Shown here one piece after another: positions 33,992 through 44,456 of a stretch of DNA of 64,000 nucleotides (position 1 is its first letter; every line of letters starts with the position of its first letter). The stretch is from positions 124,001 through 188,000 of the forward strand of contig ONEG01000001.1 of the NCBI GenBank assembly GCA_900316845.1. Reading direction: 5' to 3'. The notes under the pieces were generated by a model. It was not told the DNA's origin. It worked only from the letters and a program-made list of their open reading frames with translations, and did no database searches. The position numbers and the translations under genes were made by a program. This DNA is from an uncultured Bacteroidales bacterium (lineage in GTDB: Bacteria > Bacteroidota > Bacteroidia > Bacteroidales > Paludibacteraceae).

Positions 33992-34022
33992 TTGCGTATA
34001 TAAAAAAGTTTTTGTATCTTTG
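33992..34022 (+). promoter_or_regulatory. Bacteroidetes-type promoter of the polysaccharide locus
   Basis: TTG (33992-33994), 20 nt, TATCTTTG (34015-34022), followed by CAGG; the -33 extension is CGTATAT. No anti-terminator (UpxY-like) or invertible promoter repeats are visible, unlike many Bacteroides capsule loci. Confidence 0.85.
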
Positions 34023-34067
34023 CAGGCTTTTTTAACATAAACGAATAAATCTAAAACAAAATATAAA

Positions 34068-34823
34068 ATGATTAAAGTTGGAATTATTGGATGCGGCTTC
34101 GTTGGAGGAGCCCTGAAAAACTGGTTGGAAAACAACAACCCTGAGTGTAAATTATTCATCAGCGATCCGTACAAAGGATACAATGATGACTTGAGCGGCA
34201 TTGACATCGCTTTTCTTCAGATTCACGTACCGACAGAAGATGATGGTACGCAAGATTTGCGGCTGATGACCGAACTCATCAAGAATCTGCCGGACGTACC
34301 GGTTTTCGTTCGTACAACTATTCTGCCGGGCACCAGCGAGCGCCTCTCAAAAGAGACCGGACATCATGTGTATTACATGCCGGAGTTCCTGACCGAGCGC
34401 ACGTATATTGAGGACTTCAACAGACAGACGATGGTATTTACCGGCGCGCAAGAGCTGTTGACGAAGATTTTCGTTGGCAAGAAATTTACCGTCATGAGCC
34501 CGCTCGAGGCGGAGTTGACCAAGTACATGCACAATGTCTTTGGTGCCTACAAAGTAACCTATTTCAACGCTTGCCGCGAGTATTGCGAGAAAATGGGAGC
34601 CGATTGGCGCAAAGTACACACCGGCATTCTCCTCTCCGGTTACATCAACGACACCCACACCTACGTCCCGGGACCCGATGGTAAATTCGGTTATGGCGGA
34701 AAATGTTTCCCGAAAGACGTGAACGCATTTGCGGAAATGACCAAAGGAACATCCCTCGGAATACTCTTGGAGCACCTCCACGAACTGAACGTTCATTTCC
34801 GTGGCGTCGAGGAACACATTTAA
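34068..34823 (+). CDS. Half-length nucleotide-sugar dehydrogenase homologue
   Basis: 251 aa. It has the N-terminal Rossmann motif GIIGCGFVGGAL and the central domain with the catalytic-type cysteine (GYGGKCFPKDVNAFAE), but ends before the C-terminal UDP-binding domain present in full-length UDP-glucose/UDP-ManNAc dehydrogenases (about 400-440 aa). The stop is genuine, with the next gene starting 116 nt later. It may be inactive, or bind a partner such as the full-length enzyme encoded next. It opens the polysaccharide operon. Confidence 0.8.
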   Translation: MIKVGIIGCGFVGGALKNWLENNNPECKLFISDPYKGYNDDLSGIDIAFLQIHVPTEDDGTQDLRLMTELIKNLPDVPVFVRTTILPGTSERLSKETGHHVYYMPEFLTERTYIEDFNRQTMVFTGAQELLTKIFVGKKFTVMSPLEAELTKYMHNVFGAYKVTYFNACREYCEKMGADWRKVHTGILLSGYINDTHTYVPGPDGKFGYGGKCFPKDVNAFAEMTKGTSLGILLEHLHELNVHFRGVEEHI

Positions 34824-34870
34824 AAATCTCACTGAACACATCTAAGAGCCTCCAAAAACGGTCTAATCCC

Positions 34871-34903
34871 GACGGTCAAACGACGGTCAAACGACGGTCA
34901 AAG
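34871..34903. repeat. 11-bp tandem repeat GACGGTCAAAC, three units
   Basis: Located in the spacer before ugd; a GTCG-type junction repeat like the one near 1495-1528. Confidence 0.75.
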
Positions 34904-34939
34904 CCAAGGTTAGTACTCTATTACACCCTTTTTTGAATC

Positions 34940-36178
34940 ATGAAGATTGCAGTTGCAGGAACAGGTTATGTAGGTCTCAGCATCGCTACCCTGCTCGCCC
35001 AGCATAACAAAGTGACGGCGGTGGACATCATCCCGGAGAAAGTGGAGATGATCAACTCTCGCCGTTCACCCATCCAAGACGAGTATATTGAGAAATACCT
35101 CGCCGAAAAAGAACTCGACCTCACGGCGACACTCGATGCCGAATCCGCTTATAAGGACGCGGAATACGTCGTCATTGCCGCTCCGACGAACTATGACAGC
35201 CAGCGGAATTATTTCGACACTTCGGCCGTGGAGAACGTCATTGAGACCGTCCTCCGCGTCAATCCGAAAGCGATCATGGTCATCAAATCGACCATTCCTG
35301 TCGGCTACACCGAGTCCGTCCGTCACAAGTTCAACTGCGGGAACATCCTTTTCTCGCCGGAGTTCCTGCGCGAGTCCAAAGCGCTCTACGATAACCTCTA
35401 CCCGTCCAGAATCATCGTCGGTACGGTCAAAAACGACGAACGTCTCACAAAGGCGGCGGAGCGTTTTGCCGAGTTACTCAAAGAGGGCGCGATCAAAGAA
35501 GAGATCGAGGTACGTATCATGGGACTGACCGAAGCCGAAGCCGTCAAACTGTTTGCCAATACCTATTTGGCACTCCGTGTGAGCTACTTCAACGAACTCG
35601 ATACATACGCCGAGATGAAAGGCCTGAACACGCAGGACATCATCGACGGCGTGTGTCTCGATCCGCGTATCGGCACGCATTACAACAACCCGTCCTTCGG
35701 TTATGGCGGTTACTGCCTCCCGAAAGACACCAAACAACTCTTGGCGAACTACCAGGACGTGCCGGAAAACCTCATTGAGGCGATTGTCGAATCCAACCGC
35801 ACACGCAAGGACTTTATTGCCGATCGCGTTTTGGCGAAAGCAGGCTATTACGACTACTATCATAACGGACAATTCAACGCCTCCGAGGAGAAACCTTGCA
35901 CGATTGGCGTCTATCGCCTGACGATGAAATCCAACAGCGATAACTTCCGTCAATCCTCCATCCAGGGAATCATGAAACGCGTCAAAGCCAAAGGTGCGCA
36001 AGTGATTGTCTATGAGCCGACATTGGAAAACGGAACGACCTTCTTCGGTAGCGAAGTAGTGAATAATCTTGCTGAATTCAAACTTCGCAGCCAAGCCATC
36101 ATCGCCAATCGCTACGACTCCGTCCTCGACGATGTTTCCGCAAAAGTGTACACCCGCGATATTTTCAGAAGAGACTAA
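34940..36178 (+). CDS. ugd: UDP-glucose 6-dehydrogenase family enzyme
   Basis: 412 aa, full length. It begins [20 protein letters not shown] (NAD site), with the catalytic cysteine in [14 protein letters not shown] and a complete C-terminal domain. It oxidises a UDP-hexose to the uronic acid; UDP-glucuronate is the likely product, supplying an acidic sugar to the locus. UDP-ManNAc dehydrogenases are related, so the substrate is inferred. Confidence 0.93.
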   Translation: MKIAVAGTGYVGLSIATLLAQHNKVTAVDIIPEKVEMINSRRSPIQDEYIEKYLAEKELDLTATLDAESAYKDAEYVVIAAPTNYDSQRNYFDTSAVENVIETVLRVNPKAIMVIKSTIPVGYTESVRHKFNCGNILFSPEFLRESKALYDNLYPSRIIVGTVKNDERLTKAAERFAELLKEGAIKEEIEVRIMGLTEAEAVKLFANTYLALRVSYFNELDTYAEMKGLNTQDIIDGVCLDPRIGTHYNNPSFGYGGYCLPKDTKQLLANYQDVPENLIEAIVESNRTRKDFIADRVLAKAGYYDYYHNGQFNASEEKPCTIGVYRLTMKSNSDNFRQSSIQGIMKRVKAKGAQVIVYEPTLENGTTFFGSEVVNNLAEFKLRSQAIIANRYDSVLDDVSAKVYTRDIFRRD

Positions 36179-36188
36179 TAAAAAGAGG

Positions 36189-37700
36189 ATGACTAATTCA
36201 CAACGCATCATAGTAAATACGGCTGCGCAATATATCCGGACTCTGATAAATACGTTTCTGGCCTTGTTTTCCACGCGCTTTGTGCTGGCTGCTTTAGGGC
36301 AAACGGATTTTGGAGTTTATTTCCTTGTGGCAGGTGTCATTACGATGTTTGCGTTTTTAACGAATGCGTCTGTCATCACCACCCAGCGATATATTTCTTT
36401 TTACAACGGACAAGGACAACAAGATAAGATACATAGCATTTTTAGCAATAGTTTATTGCTCCATATTGTTATTGGCGCCGGATTAGTAGCAATCATGCTT
36501 GCATTATGCTATCCCGTCATTTATTATGGGCTTAATATACCGGAGAACCGGTTAGAGGCTGCCTCCATGGTCTATGTCATCACCTCTCTCATGTTCTTCG
36601 TTTCCATTATACTGGCTCCCATCCGTGCACTGTTTATCGCCAAAGAAAACATCGTATATATCTCTTGCATTGATGTATTGGACGGCTTATTGAAACTTCT
36701 TTTCGCTTGGCTGTTACTATTTGCTTCGTCAGACAGGTTGATACTATACGCGGCTCTCATGCTGAGCATCCAGATTATCAATCTACTTGCCTTGACAATA
36801 TTTGCCAGCAAAAAGTTCCCGGAATTTCACTTCCCGCATTTCAAAGAATGGGATAATTCGACAGTTAGAGAACTATCAACTTTTGCCGGCTGGACATTAT
36901 ACTCTTCCGGTTGTATTGTGGCCCGTAACCAAGGCATAGCTGTTGTATTAAACTTGTTCTTCGGCGCCATTATTAATGCTGCATACGGAATCGCAACGCA
37001 AGTGTCTGGTTCCGTTGCATTCGTTTCCTCATCCATTATTAACGCCATCAATCCACAACTGGTCAAAGCAGAAGGAGCAAAAAACCGTTCTCTTATGATG
37101 CGAATGGCGGAGTATGAAAGCAAATATGCCTTCTTGCTATTATCCATGGTGTCCGTTCCTCTTATATTTGAAATGGAGACCATCTTACGATGGTGGCTGG
37201 GAGAAGTACCGGAACATGCTGTTGCTTTCTGCCAAATAACACTCATAGCCGCTCTATGCGACCAATTATCTATCGGACTCACTTCTGCTATTCAGGCGAT
37301 TGGAAATTTAAAAACTTATACACTCGTCTTCTATACTACTAAACTTTTAACGTTGGTAGCTATTTGGGCATGTATAAAACTGCATTTGTCCGCCTCTGAG
37401 GCGCTTGTAAGTTATGCTGTGGTGGAGTTTGTCGGCTCTCTCCTCCGTTTACCTTTATTGAAAAGCATTGCCGGATTGAATATTGCTACCTTCTGCAAAA
37501 ATGTTTTTGGTCGAATATTCGTTCCCTTCCTTGTTATTTGCGGAACATGCTATGCAACGCAACACTTCCTAACAAGCGGCTACAGGTTTTTTGTAGCTCT
37601 AGTCGGCTCTGTACTACTTGGCGGGATTGCCGCTTGGTTGACATGTCTCGATAAGAACGAACAACAATTTATATATTCGTATATACACAGACATGATTAA
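36189..37700 (+). CDS. Wzx-like polysaccharide flippase
   Basis: 503 aa from MTNSQRIIVNTAAQYIRTLI; a longer frame begins inside ugd and is rejected. About 12-14 hydrophobic segments with the polysaccharide-transporter start pattern (TRFVLAALGQTDFGVYFLVA) typical of Bacteroidetes lipid-linked oligosaccharide flippases. It should move undecaprenyl-linked units to the periplasm. It overlaps the next gene by 8 bp. AT-richer than ugd. Confidence 0.88.
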   Translation: MTNSQRIIVNTAAQYIRTLINTFLALFSTRFVLAALGQTDFGVYFLVAGVITMFAFLTNASVITTQRYISFYNGQGQQDKIHSIFSNSLLLHIVIGAGLVAIMLALCYPVIYYGLNIPENRLEAASMVYVITSLMFFVSIILAPIRALFIAKENIVYISCIDVLDGLLKLLFAWLLLFASSDRLILYAALMLSIQIINLLALTIFASKKFPEFHFPHFKEWDNSTVRELSTFAGWTLYSSGCIVARNQGIAVVLNLFFGAIINAAYGIATQVSGSVAFVSSSIINAINPQLVKAEGAKNRSLMMRMAEYESKYAFLLLSMVSVPLIFEMETILRWWLGEVPEHAVAFCQITLIAALCDQLSIGLTSAIQAIGNLKTYTLVFYTTKLLTLVAIWACIKLHLSASEALVSYAVVEFVGSLLRLPLLKSIAGLNIATFCKNVFGRIFVPFLVICGTCYATQHFLTSGYRFFVALVGSVLLGGIAAWLTCLDKNEQQFIYSYIHRHD

Positions 37701-38910
37701 CTCCACATACGACATAGCAACCGATACACGTCATACGTCAGTTAATTTCCTGTTAAGCGGGTTTCTAATTGCGTTAATTGTCGGATTGAACGTCATTGCC
37801 GTTCCATCGTCCGGTTTGGTTTTCCTTGTTACCAGAGCTATTCAAGCTTTTCAATTGTTGGTTGTTGTATGCTTTGTTCATCTCCATTTCAAAACACTGA
37901 GTGTTGCTATTCCTGAACGACCTTTACGCTTGATACATTATTGGTGGGCTTCCTTATTTATACTCACCCTACTAGCTGACACCATCCATTTCACCATTAT
38001 ATATCAGTGGCTTACTTTATGGCTGCTAATAATGGTATTTCGGCTTACTAATGATGCAAACAAAATTGTTTTAATTGAATTCATAGCCACGTTACTTTCT
38101 CTGCTCATTTACGCTAACGCATTTCTGTTTCTCATCTTCCCTGATGGTTTATGGACAGATACGGAATGGGTAGGAACCGGAGATCCAAGTCGACACCTTT
38201 TCGGTAATTACAACCAAACAGGTATGGTATGCCTGCTTGGCATTATGTCTCGGGGAATCACCGTTATTCATCATCAAAGAGGTTATTGGAGATTACTGCT
38301 ACTATTAGCTGTGAGTGTAGCAACTGCTTATGGGATGGGGTCTATGACATCCACGGTAGGATTAGTGGCCATCACTATTTATTTCCTCCTTCACAAATTG
38401 GTTCCCCCCCTCCTCTATACTGTAGGTTTGACCATCTATCTGCTATTATACATTCTCTTTTTCTATATCATCGTATGGCAGGGATTTGAGATTGATAATT
38501 TAAAATTTGCTACCCAATTTATCGAGAACACATTGCAAAAAGACACCTCGTTTACAGAACGTATCTATCTATGGGAAGAAGCCTCCTATCTCATTCGAAA
38601 CAGTATGTGGTTTGGTTATGGAGTACAAAGTCCGGAATGGATGATGGAAAAAATTGGCGGTAGCGGTCCGCACAATTTCTGGATGCTTAATTTGTTACAG
38701 GGTGGATTACTGCTCTGTGGTATTTTCGTTATGATTGTTTTGGAAAGCATTATAAATACATTCAGAAACTCAACAGCGAAAAGCCGTTGGGCTTTGGCTT
38801 GTTTATGCATCATGATGCTTATGTCATTGTTTGAAACATATAATATCATTTGCATATTTATGGTAATAATTATGCTGCACTTTACATTAAAAATCCCTGA
38901 TGAGAAATGA
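37693..38910 (+). CDS. O-antigen polymerase/ligase-like membrane protein
   Basis: 405 aa with about 10-12 membrane segments and a large extracytoplasmic loop in the second half. The Wzy_C-type motif (FGYGVQSPEWMM ... GPHNFWMLNLLQGG) is visible. It either polymerises repeat units (Wzy) or ligates the glycan (WaaL); sequence alone does not separate them. Overlaps the flippase gene by 8 bp and the next gene by 4 bp. Confidence 0.8.
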   Translation: MINSTYDIATDTRHTSVNFLLSGFLIALIVGLNVIAVPSSGLVFLVTRAIQAFQLLVVVCFVHLHFKTLSVAIPERPLRLIHYWWASLFILTLLADTIHFTIIYQWLTLWLLIMVFRLTNDANKIVLIEFIATLLSLLIYANAFLFLIFPDGLWTDTEWVGTGDPSRHLFGNYNQTGMVCLLGIMSRGITVIHHQRGYWRLLLLLAVSVATAYGMGSMTSTVGLVAITIYFLLHKLVPPLLYTVGLTIYLLLYILFFYIIVWQGFEIDNLKFATQFIENTLQKDTSFTERIYLWEEASYLIRNSMWFGYGVQSPEWMMEKIGGSGPHNFWMLNLLQGGLLLCGIFVMIVLESIINTFRNSTAKSRWALACLCIMMLMSLFETYNIICIFMVIIMLHFTLKIPDEK

Positions 38911-39833
38911 AACCGCTTGTATCTATTATTATCCCTTGCTTTAATCAAGGTACATTTCTAGTTTATGCCCTGCAAAGTCTGCTGGCGCAAACGATTAATG
39001 AATGGGAATGTATCATCATTGATGACGGCTCTATGGATAATAGCGCCGAAGTTGCTGCATCATATTGCCGGAATGATAAGCGGTTTCATTTAATACAACA
39101 ACCTAATTCGGGATCCGCGGTAGCGCGTAATAAAGGTTTGTCTGTAGCAGAGGGTGAATATATTCAATTCCTGGATGCGGATGATTTACTCAATAGTGAC
39201 AAACTCCGCTTACAGAGCGAGTATATGACAGCTAATAAAATAGACGTCAGCTATACGCTTAATGCGTATTTTCATTCCATGAAAGAGTTAGGAGAATATT
39301 ACTTGCAACCTAAAAAACAATTTCGGTACTACACCAATATACGGAATGCATTGTTGAGCCGATGGGGAATAAGTTTCTCCATTCCTGTACATTGTTTCAT
39401 GTTCCGGCGTCAGTTCCTTGAGGAGCACGGATTAAGATATGACGAGCATATTCGTCAACGTGAAGACTGGAAATTCCACTTGGATGTGAGCCATTATTGC
39501 GTGCATCCAAGCGAATTGGAATACGTCGGCGCCTTCTGCCGCATCAATCCAACAAGTAAAACAAGTTCATATACGAAGATGGCAAAAGGAAATATGATAT
39601 TGATGCATTACATCCGTCCGCAACTTAGCATCTTAGAATATCCGTTTCTGGCATATCGTCTATCCTATGAAATAAGCCAAATTTGTATTCATGCTTTACG
39701 GTATATGACAAACGAAGAACTTCGGTTTATTATTATGTTCTGTAAATCATTTGGAGACATAGGCTTACTCCTCATTGCCATTCTGCTTTTACCTGTCACA
39801 TTCATTGCTAACCTATTACGCCGAATATTATGA
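38907..39833 (+). CDS. Family 2 glycosyltransferase
   Basis: 308 aa. GT-A fold signatures: VSIIIPCFNQGTFL, CIIIDDGSMDNSAEVA and QFLDADDLLN (DxD). A hydrophobic tail (about 283-303) may anchor it to the membrane. It should add a sugar from a nucleotide donor to the growing lipid-linked unit. ATGA overlaps link it to neighbours on both sides. Confidence 0.9.
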   Translation: MKPLVSIIIPCFNQGTFLVYALQSLLAQTINEWECIIIDDGSMDNSAEVAASYCRNDKRFHLIQQPNSGSAVARNKGLSVAEGEYIQFLDADDLLNSDKLRLQSEYMTANKIDVSYTLNAYFHSMKELGEYYLQPKKQFRYYTNIRNALLSRWGISFSIPVHCFMFRRQFLEEHGLRYDEHIRQREDWKFHLDVSHYCVHPSELEYVGAFCRINPTSKTSSYTKMAKGNMILMHYIRPQLSILEYPFLAYRLSYEISQICIHALRYMTNEELRFIIMFCKSFGDIGLLLIAILLLPVTFIANLLRRIL

Positions 39834-40786
39834 ACAAGATATCTATCGCTATTGCAACCTACAATGGGGAGCGCTTTTTGAGAGAGCAGTTAGACAGCCT
39901 TTATACGCAGACCCATATTCCGGACGAGGTAGTCGTCTGTGATGATCATTCCTCGGATAATACCGTTTCTATTTTGGAACAATACCATCAAAAGTACGGA
40001 TTACAGTATTACGTGAACGAAAAAAGTTTGGGATGCAACCGCAACTTCATCAAAGCCTTTGGATTATGCACTGGAGATTTTGTGTGTATCTGTGATCAAG
40101 ACGACATATGGCTTCCAAACAAGATAGAAACACTATATAGTAAAATTTCCTCTTTTGATAATTCCACACCGATAGCCATTTCGTCTCTGCGATATGATAT
40201 TGACGCAACAGGAAATATTATCGGGCAAGTAGACGGGAAATTATCGGAAGGATGGCGCTCTACCCTGCTCACCTATAGTCGCTCACAAGGATGTACCATG
40301 ATTATGAATCGATGCCTTGTTGATTTGATACTAAGCATCACACAGAACAGATCGGAGTTGGCATATCAAATGTATTATGATGAATTAGTGGCATATACAG
40401 CTGCTATAAAAGGCATCAAGATTAATCTTCCCGATAAACTAATGTACTATCGTCATCATGATAAGAACATAGTCGATCCCTATGTTGGGAAACTATCCTT
40501 TAAGGACAAAGTGAAAAGGGTTCCTACTTTTTACGGATTCACCATTGATGAGCGATTGATACCTTTATGTATCATAAATCAACTCTTCAAGGATGAAATA
40601 GAAGATGAGGAATTGAAACTGTTTTTGGAAGAAATCAGTTCTATGATGCAACAACCGACTACATGGGATAAGTTTGGTGCTTTGATTCGAATGCGTTCTC
40701 TACCTCTAAGACAGCGAATAAGTATCTTTTTCAAATCATTGACAAGTATTACCCTGAAAAAACTATACCACTACCCCACTATATGA
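39830..40786 (+). CDS. Family 2 glycosyltransferase
   Basis: 318 aa. It begins MNKISIAIATYNGERFLREQ, with VVVCDDHSSDNTVS and CDQDDIWLPNK (DxD equivalent). This subgroup resembles rhamnosyl- or galactosyltransferases of O-antigen loci. Donor unknown. Overlaps the next gene by 4 bp. Confidence 0.9.
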   Translation: MNKISIAIATYNGERFLREQLDSLYTQTHIPDEVVVCDDHSSDNTVSILEQYHQKYGLQYYVNEKSLGCNRNFIKAFGLCTGDFVCICDQDDIWLPNKIETLYSKISSFDNSTPIAISSLRYDIDATGNIIGQVDGKLSEGWRSTLLTYSRSQGCTMIMNRCLVDLILSITQNRSELAYQMYYDELVAYTAAIKGIKINLPDKLMYYRHHDKNIVDPYVGKLSFKDKVKRVPTFYGFTIDERLIPLCIINQLFKDEIEDEELKLFLEEISSMMQQPTTWDKFGALIRMRSLPLRQRISIFFKSLTSITLKKLYHYPTI

Positions 40787-41742
40787 TATTATTATCCGTC
40801 ATAGTGCCTGTTTTCCGCGTTGAGAAATATCTCGACACGTGCGTCATGAGCCTTCTTCACCAGGATCTGAACGCAGACGAGTATGAAATCATCTTGGTGG
40901 ATGATGGCTCGGACGACTCATGTCCGCAGAAATGCGATGAATATGCCGCTCAATATAAGCAGATAGTTGTTATTCACCAGCCTAACAAGGGTCAATCGAC
41001 TGCACGTAATGCTGGGATAAAGGCGGCAAAAGGGGAATATGTCTGTTTTGTTGATTCAGATGACTACGTAGAGCCGAATACCTATTCGTCATTGGTGTGT
41101 CAAGCTCAAAAAGAGCAAATTGACACCTTGGCATTTCGCTTACAATTAGTGTTCGATAAGAAGCAACAACCCATTGAAACATTTACCGGAAATATACAAT
41201 CTGCATGTACTGGTGAAGAGTTTATCAATAACTCTTTAAGCGTCCATTGCTTCCCTGTCATCTATCTTATTCGTCGCAATCTTTTGATAGAAAACAACCT
41301 GTTCTTCAAAGAAGGGATATTCTATGAAGATGTGGAATGGTTACCGCGTTTCCTTTATTCCGCAAAACGGGTGATGACTTCCGATAAGATAGTTTACAAC
41401 TATGTCCAGCGTGCAAACTCTACAACCCATCCGACAACCCAAGAGCGATGGAAACGACTCATCGCAGATAATATAACAGTACTTAGACAAAATACCGCAT
41501 TGCTCCAAACGGTCTCTAATCCTATTTGGTTGCATGCGATGAACGCATCCATCATCACCTCTATACTAACTATCGTATCAAAGCATTTCTACGCCGAGCG
41601 TCAATCGTACATAGCTTCGATACGGGAGATATATCCTTACCCGCTGCAAGGCAAAGCCAATTTTCCTTTTGCAGAGAATATCAAGATAAGAATTACTCGT
41701 CTCTCACCACAATTATATTGCTTTTTAAGACATTACCTATGA
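40783..41742 (+). CDS. Family 2 glycosyltransferase
   Basis: 319 aa. LLSVIVPVFRVEKYLDTCVM, ILVDDGSDDSCPQKCDEYA and CFVDSDDYVEPNT are the GT-A motifs; GIFYEDVEWLPRFLY is the EDxE-type segment usual in the EpsJ-like subgroup. It ends in the ATGA overlap with the GT32 gene. Confidence 0.9.
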   Translation: MILLSVIVPVFRVEKYLDTCVMSLLHQDLNADEYEIILVDDGSDDSCPQKCDEYAAQYKQIVVIHQPNKGQSTARNAGIKAAKGEYVCFVDSDDYVEPNTYSSLVCQAQKEQIDTLAFRLQLVFDKKQQPIETFTGNIQSACTGEEFINNSLSVHCFPVIYLIRRNLLIENNLFFKEGIFYEDVEWLPRFLYSAKRVMTSDKIVYNYVQRANSTTHPTTQERWKRLIADNITVLRQNTALLQTVSNPIWLHAMNASIITSILTIVSKHFYAERQSYIASIREIYPYPLQGKANFPFAENIKIRITRLSPQLYCFLRHYL

Positions 41743-42482
41743 TACCTAAAATAATACATTATTGTTGGTTTGGCGGCAACCCTCTGCCCGAAGACGCGAA
41801 GCGATGTATCGCCTCGTGGAGACGCTATATGCCGGAGTATGAAATCAAAGAATGGAATGAGAGTAATTTTGATATCCGCTGCAATAAATACTGCGAACAA
41901 GCGTATAATGCGAAGAAATATGCATTCGTAAGTGATTATGCCCGTCTGTGGATCCTGTATCAGGAAGGCGGTATTTATTTCGATACGGATGTAGAAGTGA
42001 TAAAACCGCTCGATGACATCATCGCAAAAGGAGCCTTTATGGGTTGTGAGACATCGCCGACCAAGGACAATCAGATCATCACCGTCGCTCCCGGTTTAGG
42101 TTTAGGAGTAGAGCCGAAGCACCCTGTCTATAAGGAACTGCTGGACTTGTACGACAAACGGTCCTTTATCTTGAGCGACGGATCTATGGATCTCAAAACC
42201 ATCGTCACCACAACGACAGAAGTGCTGTTTGAACATGGATTGCAAATCAGCAACGAGATCCAACAAATAGACGGTATTTCCATCTATCCGAAGGACTTTT
42301 TCTGCCCTATTGGCATCGACGGAAAAATGGAAATGACAGAACGTACCCATACTATCCATCATTATGCGCAATCATGGATGCCCGCGTCGCATATCTGGCT
42401 GCGCAAGATGATACTCAGCCTTGGAGGATGGCGTCTTAAACGTTTGGTTTCCAAGCTTTATAACGTAATAAAGAAACACTAA
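41739..42482 (+). CDS. Family 32 glycosyltransferase (Och1/capsular type)
   Basis: 247 aa from MIPKIIHYCWFGGNPLPEDA; a longer frame starts inside the previous gene and is rejected. The DxD sugar-binding motif is in GGIYFDTDVEVIKPLDD. Members use mannosyl or galactosyl donors in capsule and O-antigen synthesis. Base composition is closer to the housekeeping genes than the three preceding glycosyltransferases. Confidence 0.92.
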   Translation: MIPKIIHYCWFGGNPLPEDAKRCIASWRRYMPEYEIKEWNESNFDIRCNKYCEQAYNAKKYAFVSDYARLWILYQEGGIYFDTDVEVIKPLDDIIAKGAFMGCETSPTKDNQIITVAPGLGLGVEPKHPVYKELLDLYDKRSFILSDGSMDLKTIVTTTTEVLFEHGLQISNEIQQIDGISIYPKDFFCPIGIDGKMEMTERTHTIHHYAQSWMPASHIWLRKMILSLGGWRLKRLVSKLYNVIKKH

Positions 42483-42483
42483 A

Positions 42484-43608
42484 ATGAATATACTGCACGT
42501 CATAAATATTAGCTTTGTGTTGCGTCATTTCATTGGTGACCAATTCTTCTATTTCCCGCCCAAGGGATATAAATTATTCGTTGCCTGCTCTCCGGATGAA
42601 GGACTACCCAAAATGGCGGAATACTACCATTTCGAATATCTGGCAACACCTGTAGCGCGCAAAATATCCATCATCAGTGACTTCAAATCGATATTTCGTC
42701 TTTGTCGGTATATTCGCCAAAACCACATTGACATCGTAGAAGGTCACTCGCCCAAAGGTGCATTATTAGGTATGATTGCTGCCAAATTATGCGGCGTGCC
42801 AAAACGCATCTATTTCCGGCATGGACTTGTTTACGAAACGAGCCACGGACTCAAACGAAAGCTACTAATCTGGATTGACAGATTGACATCGGCTTGCGCC
42901 ACAAAGGTCGTATGTGTGAGTAACTCACTCATGCAGCAAAGTCTCCGTGACCACTTATGCCCTGCGAGCAAGCAAGTACTATTAGGAAATGGCACCTGTG
43001 GCGGTATAGATACACAGAAAAAATATAACCCTACATTGATCGATCCGCAAAAGTTGGCTTCCTATCGCGAACAATACGGGATTAACGAAAACGATTTTGT
43101 CATCGGTTATACGGGGCGTCTCGTTCGGGATAAAGGGATTATAGAGTTAATAGACGCATTTGACCGTTTACCCGAAGAACTACATGCCAAACTGCTCTTG
43201 GTGGGCATGTTCGAAGAGAGAGATGCCTTACCTGCGTCTATTCAAGAGCGAATTCGCAATGATCAACACATTATTTTTGCCGGATTGATAGATACAGACA
43301 TGGAATATTACTATGCGATGATGAATATTTATGTCTTAGCATCCTATCGAGAAGGTTTTCCGATTGGAGCACTCGAGGCACAATCCATGCAAAAGCCCGT
43401 TATTACTACCAAAGAAACCGGATGTATTGATGCGATCAAGGACGGCATAACGGGATTATACACTACGCATGACCCTACGGATATTGCTAAGCAGATAAGA
43501 ATAGCTCACGACCATCCGGAAATGGGAATCAATGGACGAAAATGGGTCGCTGAGCATTTTGACCATTCCGTGATTTGGAAATATATAGAAGAATTATATA
43601 AACTATGA
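42484..43608 (+). CDS. Family 4 glycosyltransferase
   Basis: 374 aa. GT-B fold: N-terminal EGHSPKGALLGMIAAKLCG, C-terminal IGYTGRLVRDKGIIELIDAF and the donor-binding SYREGFPIGALEAQSMQKPV (E-x7-E). A retaining enzyme, often adding N-acetylated amino sugars. Four-bp overlap with the epimerase downstream. Confidence 0.92.
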   Translation: MNILHVINISFVLRHFIGDQFFYFPPKGYKLFVACSPDEGLPKMAEYYHFEYLATPVARKISIISDFKSIFRLCRYIRQNHIDIVEGHSPKGALLGMIAAKLCGVPKRIYFRHGLVYETSHGLKRKLLIWIDRLTSACATKVVCVSNSLMQQSLRDHLCPASKQVLLGNGTCGGIDTQKKYNPTLIDPQKLASYREQYGINENDFVIGYTGRLVRDKGIIELIDAFDRLPEELHAKLLLVGMFEERDALPASIQERIRNDQHIIFAGLIDTDMEYYYAMMNIYVLASYREGFPIGALEAQSMQKPVITTKETGCIDAIKDGITGLYTTHDPTDIAKQIRIAHDHPEMGINGRKWVAEHFDHSVIWKYIEELYKL

Positions 43609-44456
43609 ATATACTGATTACAGGAGCCGGAAGCTATGTCGGAACAAGTGTTGAGCGGTGGATTAAAAACCACAGCAACCACCGTGTTGATACATTAGAC
43701 ATGCTTAAAGATACATGGAGAGACACCGATTTCTCCCAATACGATGTTGTGTATCATGTAGCAGGAATTGCTCACGTGAATGCCAAAGCAAACATGGAAG
43801 CGTTATACTATAAGGTGAATCGTGATTTGACGATTGAGGTCGCACAAATAGCCAAAAAAGCCGGCGTGAAGCAATTTATCTTCATGAGCAGTATGATTGT
43901 TTTTCACGAAAGCCAATCGCTTATACCGGAAATGATTACGTCGGATACGAAACCCTGTCCGAACGGCTTTTACGGAGATAGCAAACTGCAAGCGGAGAAA
44001 GGCTTGCATGAGTTGGAATCCGATACCTTCAAAGTGTGTATTCTGCGTCCGCCTATGATTTACGGACCTAACTCCAAAGGCAATTTCCCGAGGCTGATCA
44101 AGTTGGCGGCAAAGACTCCTGTATTCCCCGATTTCCACAATCAGCGCAGTATGCTCTATATCGATAACCTTGCGGAATTTGTGCTGCAAGCCGTGAATCG
44201 CCAATTAGCCGGCACGTTCTATCCGCAAAACCGCGAACTCAGCGACACCGTGGAAATTATTCGCTATTTTGCCAAAGCACAACACCACCACGTGTATTTC
44301 GCAAAATGGCTGAACCCGTTTGCACGCATCGCCAGCCATTTCCTGCAACCGATCAACAAGATGTTCGGCACGTATTACTATGCGCCTGAAATGAGCAAAA
44401 TGGATTTTGATTACCAACTCGTAAGTTTTGAGGAATCATTAAAACATATATTATAA
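43605..44456 (+). CDS. NAD-dependent epimerase/dehydratase (WbpV-like)
   Basis: 283 aa. Rossmann start MNILITGAGSYVGTSVERWI; catalytic Tyr-x3-Lys is NGFYGDSKLQAE. It resembles the short epimerases (WbpV, FnlA-neighbour, QNAc-forming type) that are often paired with a WecA-like transferase, as here. Product probably a modified UDP-N-acetylhexosamine for the initiating step. It ends in a TAATG overlap with the next gene. Confidence 0.85.
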   Translation: MNILITGAGSYVGTSVERWIKNHSNHRVDTLDMLKDTWRDTDFSQYDVVYHVAGIAHVNAKANMEALYYKVNRDLTIEVAQIAKKAGVKQFIFMSSMIVFHESQSLIPEMITSDTKPCPNGFYGDSKLQAEKGLHELESDTFKVCILRPPMIYGPNSKGNFPRLIKLAAKTPVFPDFHNQRSMLYIDNLAEFVLQAVNRQLAGTFYPQNRELSDTVEIIRYFAKAQHHHVYFAKWLNPFARIASHFLQPINKMFGTYYYAPEMSKMDFDYQLVSFEESLKHIL

